DNA from: Blastomyces gilchristii SLH14081
Lineage: Eukaryota; Ascomycota; Eurotiomycetes; Onygenales; Ajellomycetaceae
Assembly (NCBI RefSeq): GCF_000003855.2
Contig: NW_003101679.1
Location: forward strand, 3,303,558-3,367,557
Length of the DNA stretch: 64,000 nt
Reading direction: 5' to 3'
The notes under the pieces were generated by a model. That model was not told where the DNA came from and made no database searches. It was given only the letters and a program-made list of their open reading frames with translations. Below, one piece after another: positions 35,132 to 48,336 of the stretch. The stretch's first letter is position 1. The number at the start of each line of letters is the position of its first letter. A program made the position numbers and the translations under genes.

Positions 35132-37979
35132 AAAGAAGAAATAGAGAAATAATAAGTTCTTGAAATACAGAAACTTGAAAAAGCAAGTAAGATTCTTGAA
35201 AAGCAGTGTCTGAATGAGATAAATGAAAAAGTTCTGTTAATTCTTGATACTTAGGCTAGACAACTACAGAAGATGATCAAGTTCAAACTTGAAATTTCAA
35301 ACACAGTTCAAAAAACATTGAAAATTTCTAGTACAATCACTGACTCTTCACTTTACTCTTCTTCTTTTTCTACTTCTTCTTCTTCTATGTTAAATCAGAA
35401 GAAAATATATACTTAAGCAGCTGAATCTGCTGTTTCTAAACCTGCTGTCTCAAAATCTGCTCAAAATCCTGAGAAAACTGAGAAGAATACTGCTCATACT
35501 TCTATTCATAGAAAAGTGAAAAAAAAAAAATGCAAAATGAGAAAAACTTCCAAATCATCAGAAATAGAAGACTTATTCTTAAGATCTTAAATTAGAACAT
35601 CTTGCAGAGAAACAAGCTACACTTGAATCTCATTTTTAGAATCAGAAATGAAATTAATCAGCAGTTCTTTTCTCAGTTAATAACTGATATTAAGTTCAAA
35701 AATCAGTTATAGCTTTAATTAAGTCATTCTTCTTTGAAAACTTCATCATTCTAACTACAATGTCTGAATTCAGTGCAGAATTCCTTATTCAGAATGAGAA
35801 TGTCTCAAAATTAGCAGTAAAATCTTTGTTAAACACAATAATTCTATCTGAGAGAGATGAAAAGTGAGATAAATTCATTCTTCATAATATTTCAGTTGAA
35901 AATTTTGACTGTAAAGAAGAAATATTACTTCTTAAAAATGAATTAAAAGAATATAACTCTATTCAACTGAGAAAAGAGTCTGTATAACTAAATTCAATTG
36001 AGTTCAGACAAAGTAGAAGAAATGTCTCTGTTCTAGTATATATAAAAACACTTGAACAATCAAAGATCTCTGAAGTAAGAGTAGCAGATTTGAGAATGAG
36101 AGTTCATGAATACAAAGACTCAAGAATGAATCTCAAAGCTTAATCACAGTGTTCACACTGTCAAAGATATGAACACTTTGCAATCTCTTGTTTTAGAGAC
36201 TCAAAATATGCATTCTATGCTAGAGATTACAAAACTAGTGAGTATAAATATGAAAATTACTTAAAAAGAGATGAAATATGTCAACATATTCTGCTTAAAT
36301 GCTCTAATTGCAAAGAAAAACATGCATCTAGCTCAAAAGAATGTATTGTTACTTCAAGAACTCAAAAGAACTGAAGAAAACATAAAGCTCAAAGTCAATC
36401 TAGAACTGAAGAGAATAGTCAAGTCAGTAAACCTATAACTGCAAGCTTAAAAAATCGAAGAAAATCTTCTCTCAACTGTATAGATTATATTCACTGATTA
36501 AAAATCAATTTTCTTCATTAAATATTGAGAAAATTGCTTATGAGAAGATATCTCTCTGAAGAGAAAAGCTGAAATCTCTCCTAGAGTTACAAATAAGTGA
36601 ATTATCTAAAGAGAGAGAATATGAACAGCATTTAAAGAAGATCTCTATAATTAATATAAAAGACTCTATTCTGGTATACTCAGATGACTCAAAAAATGCG
36701 AGTTTGAACAGATTAGATACAGACATTGCTTATACTGAAGATGATATTAATTTTATCTCAGATTTCTGAAATTTAAGCTGTGAATCTGAAGTCTTTGATG
36801 CTGAACTATTTACAATAGTAAAAGCTTTCAAACTTATTAACATAAAATCTTATAAAAGAGAAAATAGCTTGAAAGAGATATGAATATTCTCTGATAGTCA
36901 AGCTGCTTTGAAAAGATTTAAAAATAGTCAGATTCATAATGATTAAATAAATCTTGAACTGATTTTAAATTCTGTTATGAAACTTCAATAGAGAAAAGTA
37001 TTAAAACAAATAATTCATCTACACTGAGTTTCTGTTTATATGAATATTTATGACAACGAATTGACTGATTCAGTAGTAAAAAAGAGTTCAGAATTAAGCA
37101 GATCTGTTCAAAAAACAGTGTTTTGATTTTTTATAAAGAGAAAGATAAAAAGAATCTTGTTTAAATAAGTGAAATGAAAGCTGGCAGAAACAAAAGAAGA
37201 GTATACATTATTCAAGATTTGAGATAAAATCTAAGTGAAAATCTTGTTTAATTAAATGTAAAAAGAAAATATTCTCATCTATAATTCAGCTGAAACTAGA
37301 ACATGATTATTTCAAATCTTTGATACAAAGATTTGATAATAGATTTGATTTAACAGAATGCTCATTCTGCAATGTAAATAAAAATCCTGAGTATATTATA
37401 ATACATTATACAATATACAATAGTCTCAGAGTCAGATTGAAGAAGAAGTATTATTTAAATCAATTAAATATAAGATTCTTATTCTCAACTGAGACAGGAA
37501 TTAAATACTTAATAGACTTTCTATCAGAAACTTAAGCAGCTACAAGAAAATGACTGAATTCAGAAGTATGTGAATATGAAGAGATGAAAATTGATTAGAT
37601 ATAGTCTGTTAAAATAGCTATATACTATCTTTTAATAATTTTGTTTTATTATAGTGTCTCTTTACTGTACTTGTTCTTTTCTGTTCTTTTCTATCTATCT
37701 ATTTAATGTATCTATCTTTAAGAGACTATGTTCTCTTTTCCTTTGTTATGATATTTTCAAATGATTTCAAAGTATCAGAAGGTGTTGAAATCCTGTAATT
37801 TGTAAACAGTTTTTGTGTTCTAGGCTGAAATTTTCTGATTTTGCATATCTGAAATTGATAAATATATAATAGTTGACTTTATAGATATAGGAAAAACTCT
37901 GAGAACTAAAAGTTCTCAGGTAGATATTATAGTCTCTGGCTGTATACATCTATAATTGAAGAATAATAATAATAATAAT

Positions 37980-38755
37980 TGTAGAAAGAGTCTACTGAAA
38001 TTGCTTAATATCTCTGATAGAATCTGATGAGATGTAGTAATTGACTTCACTATTAATCTTTCTGAGAGCAAGAATTGTAGAAATGTCCTGATCATTATTA
38101 ATCAACTGAGTAAAGATATAATATTACAATCTTGTAATAAGATAAATACTAAACAAGTTACTGAAGCCTTCTTATAAAGCTTATTCTATTAAATGCATAA
38201 TTTGCTGAGATCTATAGTATCTGATTATAACTGTTAATTTATAAGCACTCTCGGAACAAGAATCTGCCAAGTTCTTAAGATTATATATTACTTATTAACT
38301 GCTTATGACTCTTTGACTGATAATATATCAGAATGAATAATTCAGACTGTGAATAATTATCTTTATAAGTTCTGTAACTATTTATAAGATAACTGACACA
38401 ATCTTCTTCTACATGCTGAAGCTATTATTAATGAGTGAGATACTGTCTCAACAGATATAAGCTTATTCTTTCTTATATATAGTTATTACGTAAAGATGTT
38501 GAACCTTCTAGAGATTACATAGTTTACATCAGACACTCAAAGTTCAATTCAGATCACTGATAATATAGTTATAAAGCTCTGAGATACTTATAACTGAGCA
38601 GAAGCCTTCATGACAATTGCTAAACAAAATTAAGAGAATTAAATCAATATTCACTAAGATGTCACTGAACAATATAAGATAGAAGAGCTGGTATAATTGA
38701 ATCTTAAAAACATACAGATCACACACTCATCTTATACACTGAACTATTATCATAT
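37980..38755 (+). mobile_element. Fragment of family A integrase
   Basis: Matches A1 from about 24008 to 24790 (integrase core and linker), begins directly after the LINE tail and is cut by the family B LTR at 38756. Includes the blocks around GATGAGATGTAG and ATCATTATTAATC. Decayed. Probably the right part of A3. Confidence 0.78.
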
Positions 38756-40064
38756 TATGATTTGAAAGAACGTACAATCACCGGATAATAACGCGGCTGC
38801 TTCTGAACACGCTTACAAATGTAAAGAAGTCATAGCGGCCACTAATATAACATATATAAGAAGCCGGCGTACATTTGTAATCATACACTGACTCAAGCGA
38901 TCTTTGAATCAGATCTGATAGCATGTCTAAAAACTAATGAGAAGTGCAAACTTCTTCAGAGTGTGATAATTTCATCTACAAAGTGATTCATAGTTATCAT
39001 GTCAGAGTGATTCTAAAACATCTCAAAAGATAGCATATAAAGAGTGATGAGTGAAAGAGTATCTAAATGATACTGCTCTGCTTGTTGAGAGAAAACTTCA
39101 TATTCAGGCAAATATTATGTATGTGAATGAATGAGATGTAAGAAAGAGAATAAGAGCAGTAAACCAGATTCAAAGATGTTCACTCTCTACTCAGAAGAAT
39201 AAAAGAGAAGTGAGCATTATCAGAATCATATAATGATAACAGAAATTATATAACAATATAACAATAGACATCATACATACAATTAATAAGAAATCACTGA
39301 AATAAACATCTTCTCTAATCAATATGAACAACATTCTTCTCTGCTATCTCAACTGAAAGATATGCAGAATCTTTCAGAGAATTTACTCAAAGCAGTAAGA
39401 AAAGCAGCTGAGACTGCTGAATCAGAATTAAAGCTTTATACACATATAAGAATACTAAATGAGATTAAGGTCTTGCATACATAGTAACCGGCTGAGATAA
39501 AAGTTAATTAATAATTGATATTCACTGTGAATCAAGCATTTACTATAAAGAGCTTTATCAATGCAATCACTACTATTAATAAGAATAGGGAAAATCAGAT
39601 TATAGATCTGCAGCAGAAGATTGAATACTTATACAGTCAGATGACTGTGCTGAATCTGAAGATCTCATCACAATTGTTCATAATCTTCTCAGAAGTGTAT
39701 ACATTATCTGAGATCACTGCATAGAATAAGAACTCAAGCATGAGATATATCAAGTCAGAAGATCTGCTGACATTATCAAGCTTCAATAGTAACTGAAAAA
39801 AATAATGCTGCAATCAGCTAGCTAAGTCAGATATAATTATATTATCAGATTGAATATGAACCCACAGACAGACAGTTAACAGAATTTTAACAAGTCTTAA
39901 GATCTGCTGCATTTCTACATAGAAAAGTGAAGTCATTATAAATAATTAGTGAAAAGATAAATCTCACAGATCTGAAGTAATATTCATTTTTATAAATATG
40001 AAATGAGTTTTTCAAATGAATCTTATACCACTTTGAGAAAGTGAATATATAAGACAAGAATTAT

Positions 40065-40586
40065 TGTAACATGACGGAACCGAAGCGGTGACTAGTCAGC
40101 GGTGTCATGTAGAGATAGTTGTTGAGAAGCTGTATAAGTGAGCTTGACTATCTTACTTGAATAGTGAGCTTGTAGGCTACAGAGTTATTGCAAGAATATC
40201 ACAGATATAATACTTAGTATACTAAGAAAATTGTATGAGAAACACAGTAACTCTTGTATATATTTCAGTAGAAGAACAATGAATTACTGACTTCTTTTAT
40301 AATCTAGCTATTCTATATAAGTAATGAGTGAATACTCTTCTTTCATTTCATGAGTAAGAATAGCTGAAGTGATACCTCAGTGACATCTCACTATTAAGAA
40401 AGAGTAATCTGCTGATCTTGTATAGAAGTGAGATTCTTATATTTATTAATCAGATCTTTCTATAATATATCTGAATAATATTATAGAGTGATTGAAAACT
40501 GATTCAGACAGAATAAAATTATTCACATGAAAGTGATGAGCTGTGTGAAATCATAACAGAGTCTTGATACAGCTGAGAGTGTGATA
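40065..40586 (-). repeat. Left (3') LTR of C
   Basis: 522 bp. The outer about 60 bp keep CG and GG pairs (ACATGACGGAACCGAAGCGG); the inner part is strongly AT-shifted. Confidence 0.88.
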
Positions 40587-40696
40587 ATACTCTTCTCTTT
40601 AAGAGTATAGTTCTGATGCTCTCAAGATTACTGAATTAGAAGTTATCTTTGTTCTATAGTAATAGTTATCAACTGATTTGATAGTGCATGTACTGT

Positions 40697-41202
40697 TAGA
40701 CTGACCGTGTGACCGTGTCTGGGACCAGGACCAGATTTTTTGATAGTCTCATTATCAATTCGACTGATCCCATTACACGGTTTTAACATTAGATAGTAGT
40801 TTCATACTGTCCCAGTGGGACTTACTGTCTACTCTTGTCACATTTTCCAAATGAGATCATGATTTCCACTTCTCAATTTAAATTATTTTTATTGCTTTAA
40901 ATGACTTTAAATCTCATTTGAGCGTTACCAAAAAGTGTTACTTTTTAAAAAATTAAAAATAGTCTAAAAAAAACCTTAAAATGTCTAAAAATAGTAACTT
41001 TATGCCAAGAATGGGACTAAATGGGACCAAATGGGACCACTTTCTCATTTTTTTCAAGTCATGGTTTCATTTTAAGATCTGATATATAGTCACTTTACAT
41101 GTTTTTTTGATAGCCAGTCCCAGCGGGATTCACGCCAAGAAATGTATGGGACCAGACCAAATGGGATCAAACGTGAAATTCATGGTCCCGGCGGCCAGTC
41201 TA
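40697..41202 (+). mobile_element. MITE copy 1, 506 bp, 8-bp target duplication
   Basis: Starts TAGACTGACCGTG, ends GGCGGCCAGTCTA; the ends form a short inverted repeat (TAGACTG-A/G-CCG). Duplication TGTACTGT at 40689-40696 and 41203-41210. No coding capacity. The 8-bp duplication and tip suggest a hAT-type transposase in trans; that is inference. Little mutated. Confidence 0.92.
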
Positions 41203-41399
41203 TGTACTGTGCATGATACAAAGAAATAGACGAGTTTTTCTACTGACTATATAAGTCTTCTTTTCTCATCTTCATTCAAATCAAATGTGTGATAAGTGAG
41301 TTTCTTACATATTGATTTGAAATATGAAAAATGTAGTTAATAAGTGACTTACAGATCACTCATCATATTCTGTTCTGTGTATGAAATTCTCTGTAAAAG

Positions 41400-42600
41400 T
41401 GATGTGTTTTTAGAGACAAAGCTAACAGTAGTGACAGAATTTTTTGAAAAGATTCTCTCTCTCTTATGACACAATTTTTTCCCTCTTTTTCATCTTCAAT
41501 AGTGAGTGTATGAGAGCATTGTTCTTGTAAGATAATAAGAGGTGTATTCTGACATTTTCTAGTGATTAAATTTCTTCATGATGTGGCTGCAGTCTCTGTG
41601 ACTGTTAAGAAAGCCAGGTTGAAGGCAGAGACAGCAGTGTCAATGAGCCGCAGTAGCACTGCTCTCATTGTCACATCTTTTCCTCCTTCTGCAGCTCTTG
41701 TGACCATGGTAGTAGCAGCTGTGTCTTGCAGTGAGGTGTCATTCCTTCTGCTGGTCAGTTTAGCTATGTTCAGTTCTTCTTCTGCCTCTCTTAGACTGAC
41801 TGTGTGACCGTGTCTGAGACCAGGACCAGATTTTTTGATAGTCTCATTACCAATTCGACTGATTCCATTACACAGTTTTAACATTAGATAGTAGTCTCAT
41901 ACTGTCTCAGTGAGACTTACTGTCTACTCTTGTCATATTTTTCAAATGAGATCATGATTTCCACTTCTCAATTTAAATTATTTTTATTGCTTTAAATGAC
42001 TTTAAATCTCATTTGAGTGTTACCAAAAAGTGTTACTTTTTAAAAATTTAAAAATAGTCCAAAAAAAAACCTTAAAATGTCTAAAAATAGTAACTTTATA
42101 TCAAGAATGAGACTAAATGAAATCAAATGAAATCACTTTCTCATTTTTTTCAAGTCATGATTTCATTTTAAGATCTCATATATAGTCACTTTGCATGTTT
42201 TTTTAATGACTAGTCCCAGCGGGATTCACGCCAAGAAATGTATAAAACCAGACCAAATGAGATCAAATGTGAAATTCATGATTTCAGCGGCCAGTCTAGC
42301 CTCTCTCACTGCTGTTGCAATGCTGTTCTCTCTCTCAGTCAACACAGTGATGTATGACCCTGTGTGATCATTTGAAGAGAATCTCAGAAAGAGCTTGATT
42401 TCAGAAATAGTAACTCTGAGAAGCTCAATCTGTAGTTTCTCTTCTGTGGCATATTTGCGCCCTGCTGAGAATACTGCTGAGTTGAGTCTGCAGAGTTCTG
42501 CAGTTTCTTTGTCTTCTCTCTGTGAGAAGACTTCAGTGCAGTCTCTGATCAGTATCATCACATATCTGCACTGCACTAAGCAGCTGAAGAAAGAGGGGAT
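41400..42600 (-). pseudogene. Extra ORF of element C, split by a MITE
   Basis: Minus-strand frame open from about 42576 to 42307 (LCRLNSAVFSAGRKYATEEK, then FLRFSSNDHTGSYITVLT). It resumes after the MITE at 41783 in EEELNIAKLTSRRNDTSLQD and DVTMRAVLLRLIDTAVSAFN, open to about 41576 where a TGA (probably former CGA) stands. Helix-rich and charged. It lies downstream of the chromodomain and before the 3' LTR. Family not recognised. Confidence 0.5.
41792..42298 (+). mobile_element. MITE copy 2, 507 bp, 8-bp target duplication
   Basis: Same family and orientation as 40697-41202. Duplication GCCTCTCT at 41784-41791 and 42299-42306. It interrupts the extra ORF of element C. More C-to-T changes than copy 1 (for example TGAGACTTACT for TGGGACTTACT). 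Confidence 0.92.
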
Positions 42601-43479
42601 TTTATATACTCACTTCTTCTCTCACTTCTGTTATTTCTGTTATACTTGTAACAATGACTTCTATCTCTCTGTAAGTATTATCTCACAGAAAGACATTGTA
42701 TCCGCTCTGATAAGAAACTCAGATGCTCAAGCAGTACAGAGTGAGAATCTCAGAGCTTCAAGTGTTGATGAATTTTATCAAGGCTGAGAAGATTCTTCTT
42801 ACTTATCTATAAAAGAAGGTGCAAGTGTGAGTCTTTAAGATGAAAAAACACCTCAGAATGATCAGTCTCAAGAAGAAGAAGTTAACTGATACTGCTGTTA
42901 AAAGCATCACAGAGATCAATCACTGATTGAAGAGAATCTCACTTCAATTGAAGCAGATGACTGAGATGCTTTATAAGTTAATAAGTTAATATTTCATGCA
43001 TTTCTTATACTCTTCTGTGACACTGCAGTACTAACTTCTCAGCAGGCAAAGATACTGATACTGAAGACTTCAACAGTGAAGAATGAGTTTAATGAGAATA
43101 TAATTATTAGTGAGTAGAGTCTGATCTCTCTTTTTACTTTTTCAGTAAGCTGCAGTCTCATTAGAATAGCAGCAGCCTGTGAATTGATAATATCAATCTT
43201 TGTTAATTTCAAATATTTGTTTCTTTTCTTATTAATCACTTCAGGAATTTTACACTTGTGTAGTCTTATTAAACTTCTAAAAAATCCTTTGAGAGAAAAT
43301 AGAAGAAGAGTGCTACAGAGTTCATAAGACATCAGCTTATCACTGTAAGATTATCTCTAAAAAACTCTTTGAGAAGAATAAGAAGTCTTATATAACATTT
43401 ATTACTCAATATCTCTGATGTGTAACAGAGCAGTCTCTACTAACTGTCTCATAGCTTGCAATCTCTTTCTCAGCATTTT
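42600..43479 (-). other. Element C sequence between chromodomain and extra ORF
   Basis: AT-rich. A 97-codon minus-strand frame (43332-43039) includes AAAILMRLQLTEKVKREIRL and may be the upstream part of the extra ORF, broken by later stops. Nothing else is recognised here. Confidence 0.4.
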
Positions 43480-46400
43480 TCAAATATTTAAGTAGTTCTC
43501 ATGAATTCTCTGATAATGAATAATCTTCTCATTTAATAAGATATTGAAGCTTACTGTAATATGTTTACTTATTCAATATTTTCTTCATAAGATATTCAGT
43601 ATCACTCTCAATCTTAATATTATTCAGCTGAGATAGCTCTGGTCTAAGACATTACTTATAGAGCTTTAAATAAAAAATGTGAAAAATAGAATGAATTGAT
43701 TTCAATTCTGAGAGTAATTTCAACTCATATATCTACTTATTCATTACTCTTATTCCTGAGAAAGGTTCTAGTCATCACTTACTGAGCTTCTTACACAGTC
43801 TTATTATCTTGATATTCTTTGCTGAAAGTAGCACTTAATTCTCTATCAAGAACTTCATTGAAAGATGTTTTCAATTATAGTATTCTGTCTACTACTTCTG
43901 AACACAGTAGATGCTTTTCACTATCTTCTCATAGATTTTATTCAAAAGTTTCAATCTCACTTTTACTTCTGATTCTGAGAAATACTCTATTCTCTGTATC
44001 TATTCAACATTCTGACTGTTTATTCTTCTCTTTGAAATATTGTCTATAATGTCACTGAGTAATAAAGAATTATATTTATAATAAGTATAGAAAGAAGATA
44101 CTTTTAAGATTATATTCTTTACATTGTTATATATGAATTCAGTGATTAATAGGTGTTTAAGTCAATCATTCTGATAATATGAATAGAATACTCAAAGATA
44201 CTGTTCTAATGTCTGATTCTGATATTCAGTCTAATTATGTATCTGTAGATGAAATGTGATACTGAGAAGATATCTTATTATAAAATGATAGTAAAAAGCT
44301 GATCAGTATTTACTGATGAAGAGAGATTCTTAATCTGTTATCAATGATTTTAGAGCACTGTGATCATAAATAATGCTATCTAAAAACAGATCAGTCAATT
44401 CAGAGGCTTTAATCTTTGTATAAGTAGAAATATATTTTATCATCTTTATGAAACAGTTAATAATGACTAAAATTCAGTCATATTCTTTGACTCTTGTTGA
44501 CTTCAGCAGATCAACTATGAAATTTATTGATAGATTCTGTCATAAGCTCTTTGAGATAGATAGTGATATTAACTCACTGTATTACTTATACTGCAGAATC
44601 TTTATTCTTTAACAGATATTATAAGTCTTAATATACTCTTTAAAATCTGTTCAGAGCTTGTCTTAAATATATCTACATTTTAGAAGCTTCTCAGTCTTCT
44701 CTAACCTGAAGTACTCTGTATAAGAATTATTATAATGATTTCTTAATAACTTCTGATACACTGCTCTGTTACAAGAGATGAAGACTGAATTATTCAGCAG
44801 TAGAAGTTTATATTCTTTTAGTTATCAGTGACTTGATTTCTTAACAGCACTGTCTCACTCAGAGTCTGTCTCTTTCAAGTTTAAACTGAATTCTTTCTTC
44901 TTTAACTTCTGAATTTAAGCTGCAGTAAAGGCATCTCTCTTCTATAATTTATCAATGAATTTCAAAAGTAGTCAGATTGAAAGATTGTAGACTGTTTTAT
45001 TCTTTACTAATTCAATAATAGTAAGATTTAATATAAGAAGCTTATAATCTTCAGTATCAGTTCTCTGCAGAGACCTGGATTTTCTTTCATCTTTTATACT
45101 GAGTCATGCAGCTGTCTTACCAGTGCTGTTTTTAAGCTTCAGAGAATCTCAACTCTCTGCAGTCAGCTTCTTCTGCAGTGATGACAGAGGTTCTTTTATA
45201 GAATTCTTCTCTGTATCAATAATATTATAATCAGGTTATCTAGACAGTGTATTAACAGAGTTAAGCTGATCTGAATAATATCAGATATAGAAATTATACT
45301 CTGAAAGCAGCTCTGCTCATCTGGCTTAACATTCTGTCAAGCTCTTTGTTGTTAAGAAGTAATGCAGATTTATATAATCAGTGAGAACTTACACTGAGTA
45401 CTTACTATTCTGAAGATAATATTGTCAAATCTTAAACAATTTGATAATTACTAATATTTCTTGATCATGAATATCATATCTTATCTATGTAAGTGATAAC
45501 TTCTTGAAGAAGAAGATCACTGATCTTTATTTATAGTATTTTATAGACTCTGTGAAAAAGTCTTCTCTCACAGACATTTCATTATCTATATTCTCAGAGA
45601 TTATTATTCTCTGATTCTTTTAATATTGAAAGATCTTCAGTGTTAACTGTGAAAAGATTTCATAGATCTCATTCTCAGATGTATCAGTCTCATACTGACT
45701 AAGTCAGAGTTAAAGTGATTCAGTATTATGATATCTGTAAAAGCTTATTTCAATTCTGCAAATAGCTGCACAGTGTCTTAAGTGAGAGTAAATAGTTCTG
45801 TTTTTCTGTCTTTCACACTTCTCTTTAACAGATCTGTAAGAAGAATAGTAATCTGTGAATATGTATAGATAAATCATCTATAGAAGTTTGTAAATTCTAG
45901 AAATATCTACATCTTATAATACATCTACAGTACTGATCAGTTCTCAATAATGAAGATCTGACTTCTGTTCATTGAAATGTCATTCATCTCAACAATATAA
46001 TCTAAGAAATCAATCTTCTGTATATAGAACAAGCATTTTTCAGTGTTTGTATAGAGTTAATACTGTCTCAAGTCACTGAACACTTCTTAAACATGAGTAT
46101 TATATTCATTCTTCATTTTTGAGAAGATTAAAATGTCATTTGAGTATACTATACAGAAGATGTTAACAAGGCCTCACAGTGTCTTATTTATATAGATCTG
46201 CAAGATAACTGAAGTGTTACAAAGATTAAAAGATACAACAAGATATTCAAAATTACTATACTGGATACAAAAAGCTATTTTTCAAATATCATCTTCATTA
46301 ACTCTGATTCTATGATAGATATTCTGTATATTAATCTTTGAGAACATCTTTACTTCAGATGATTAATTGATTATCTTATTAATTAATAGTAATGAATAGT

Positions 46401-48300
46401 GATTCTTAACTGTAATCTTATTAAGATCTCTGTAGTCTATGTATAGATATAGTCTACTGTTCTTCTTAAGTATAAAGAGTATAGATATCTCTGCTGAACT
46501 CTTTAATAAGTGTATTCAGTTCTTCAATTACACTTTCTCAAGATATTTACACAGAATATTCAATTTCTTTACAGACAAGTTGTAAAGAGACCTGTATAGT
46601 ACTGTTATACTATCTTTAAGATAAATCTTATATCATATGTTAATATCAGAAAACTTCACTGCTTCTCTTTCTAAAAAGACATTCTTATAATCTGTAAAGA
46701 GATATTATATACATCTGTCTTTAATAACAGATACTACTACTAATCTTGCAGTAAGAGTGATGACTTTTTCATCTATTCTTAAGTCTCAGTCATCTGCTAT
46801 ACAGTATATTAACTCTATCTTTTTCTCAAGATTCTTTTAATAAAACTCTTCAGATTTCTCTATTACTGTCTCTTTATCAGTGAGACAGTATCATCATATC
46901 TGAGTGACTCAGTTAATGAGAGAATTGTTTTCTCTCAATTATAGAAGATCTAGAATAATGTTCTCATCTATAATATTAACTATATGAAGAAGCAGACTGC
47001 TTTTCTTGAAGATTTCTTCTGAGTCTGTACTCACACACTTCACTTAAATTATGTTAAAATAGTGATATTTCATCTTATCAGTAAATTTCATATAATCTGA
47101 CAGATCTATCTTCTTTCAACTCTTTATTAAGAAAAAGAAATAGAATATGAAGTTGATATTCACTCTGAAGTTGAGTAGACATCTCACTAATATCTTCTCA
47201 TTCAGAGTATTCATTGTGATTGTAATATAAACTCAGAGATATAAGAATTATCAATTCTTTATTTCTTTCTCTTCTTTATGTTTCATAAATATATTTATCA
47301 GAAGAGAAGTTAACTTTGAGAAGATATCTTCTCAGTTTCTTCTCTTCTTCAGCTTCTTATAGTCACTAGTATAGTGATTATCAGCTTTACAGTTAAAATA
47401 GAGATCTTTATCAAATCTTTTTTAATATTTCTTCACAGTGAGTGAAGAATTAGAATATTTAAAATTCTTCTTTACTTTCTTCACACTGAAGCTGTCACAG
47501 TGCTGTTTAGATCTTATTATTAATTACTTAGAAGAGATCTTATTAATCTTTTTCTCAGAGAGTTAATTATTTAAATAGATCTGAGAAGCTAAGTTAACAA
47601 GCTTAGTATGATTAATTAATGAACTCTGATACTGTAATATTATTATTCACATCTTATAAGTCAGCTTTATAAGATAAAGCTATGTTTTTAATTGATTCAA
47701 ATTATCAGTTAATTTCTCTCAATATTCTTCAAATCTTATATTAAAATTGAAAGAATTCTTATTATCTTATTAATATAATAAGTTAAACTACTATACTGCT
47801 ATAAAGCTGTAGATACAGTAATCTTTATTTTAATTCAGTAGAAAGTTCTTGAATTCTTCTCAAGTTATTATAGTATTAATATACTCAAGCTCTCTCTTTT
47901 TAATAGCTCAAGTAGTCACAGATATGCCTTTAAGAAGGTTGACAGTGTATATTACTTATATCTTATGAGTATTAAACTAACTCAGATTAAGGCAGAAGTT
48001 CTGTTCAAGAGTATAGATAAAGCTGTGAAATTCAGATAATATATTTCTCTTATATCTCAGAGAATCTCTGATCTTAATCTCTCTATCTTCATAATAAATG
48101 TAGATGTGTAGAGGCCGCAGCAATGACAGAGTGATTGAAGATCTTATATTAAAATATATAGCAGATTCAGAAATCTTGGATTTCTGCTGAGATAAACATG
48201 TACATACTCTAGAGAGTAGTGTGAAGTTTCTCTCAGAGAGTGAGATTAAGTCAGTTTCAGTATAAGTGTGTGAGATTATATTAGTCTGTTAGAGCTTAAC
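43480..48300 (-). pseudogene. C gag-pol with chromodomain, decayed
   Basis: On the minus strand: CCHC knuckle FNCKADNHYTSDY (about 47405-47360), protease end with ENIILDLLWLREN-like sequence near 46935, reverse transcriptase about 46600-45950 with YIDYRDLNKITVKNHYSLLL and IVYSNDILIFSKM (former YSDD, about 46150-46105). RNase H and integrase follow (about 45700-43900). The chromodomain block KLQYLIKWEDYSLSENSWE lies near 43550-43490. TGA replaces Trp in many places. Confidence 0.75.
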
Positions 48301-48336
48301 TGATTCAAACTTATAATCAGATTAAGTAATTTGAAT

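Larger units (their letters stand above)
34826..37979 (+). mobile_element. LINE copy 3, with a large internal deletion
   Basis: Contains the 5' repeats, ORF1 start (ATG 34968, MSSKIQSVDMKKDAFSNAIS), ORF1 through the zinc knuckles (about 36195-36330), then at about 36455 jumps directly to the end of the reverse transcriptase region (equivalent to 4375 of copy 1). It continues through RNase H and the 3' hairpin (37899-37919) to the (TAA)n tail ending at 37979. About 3 kb is missing at the jump. Many stops. The 5' boundary is uncertain. Confidence 0.82.
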
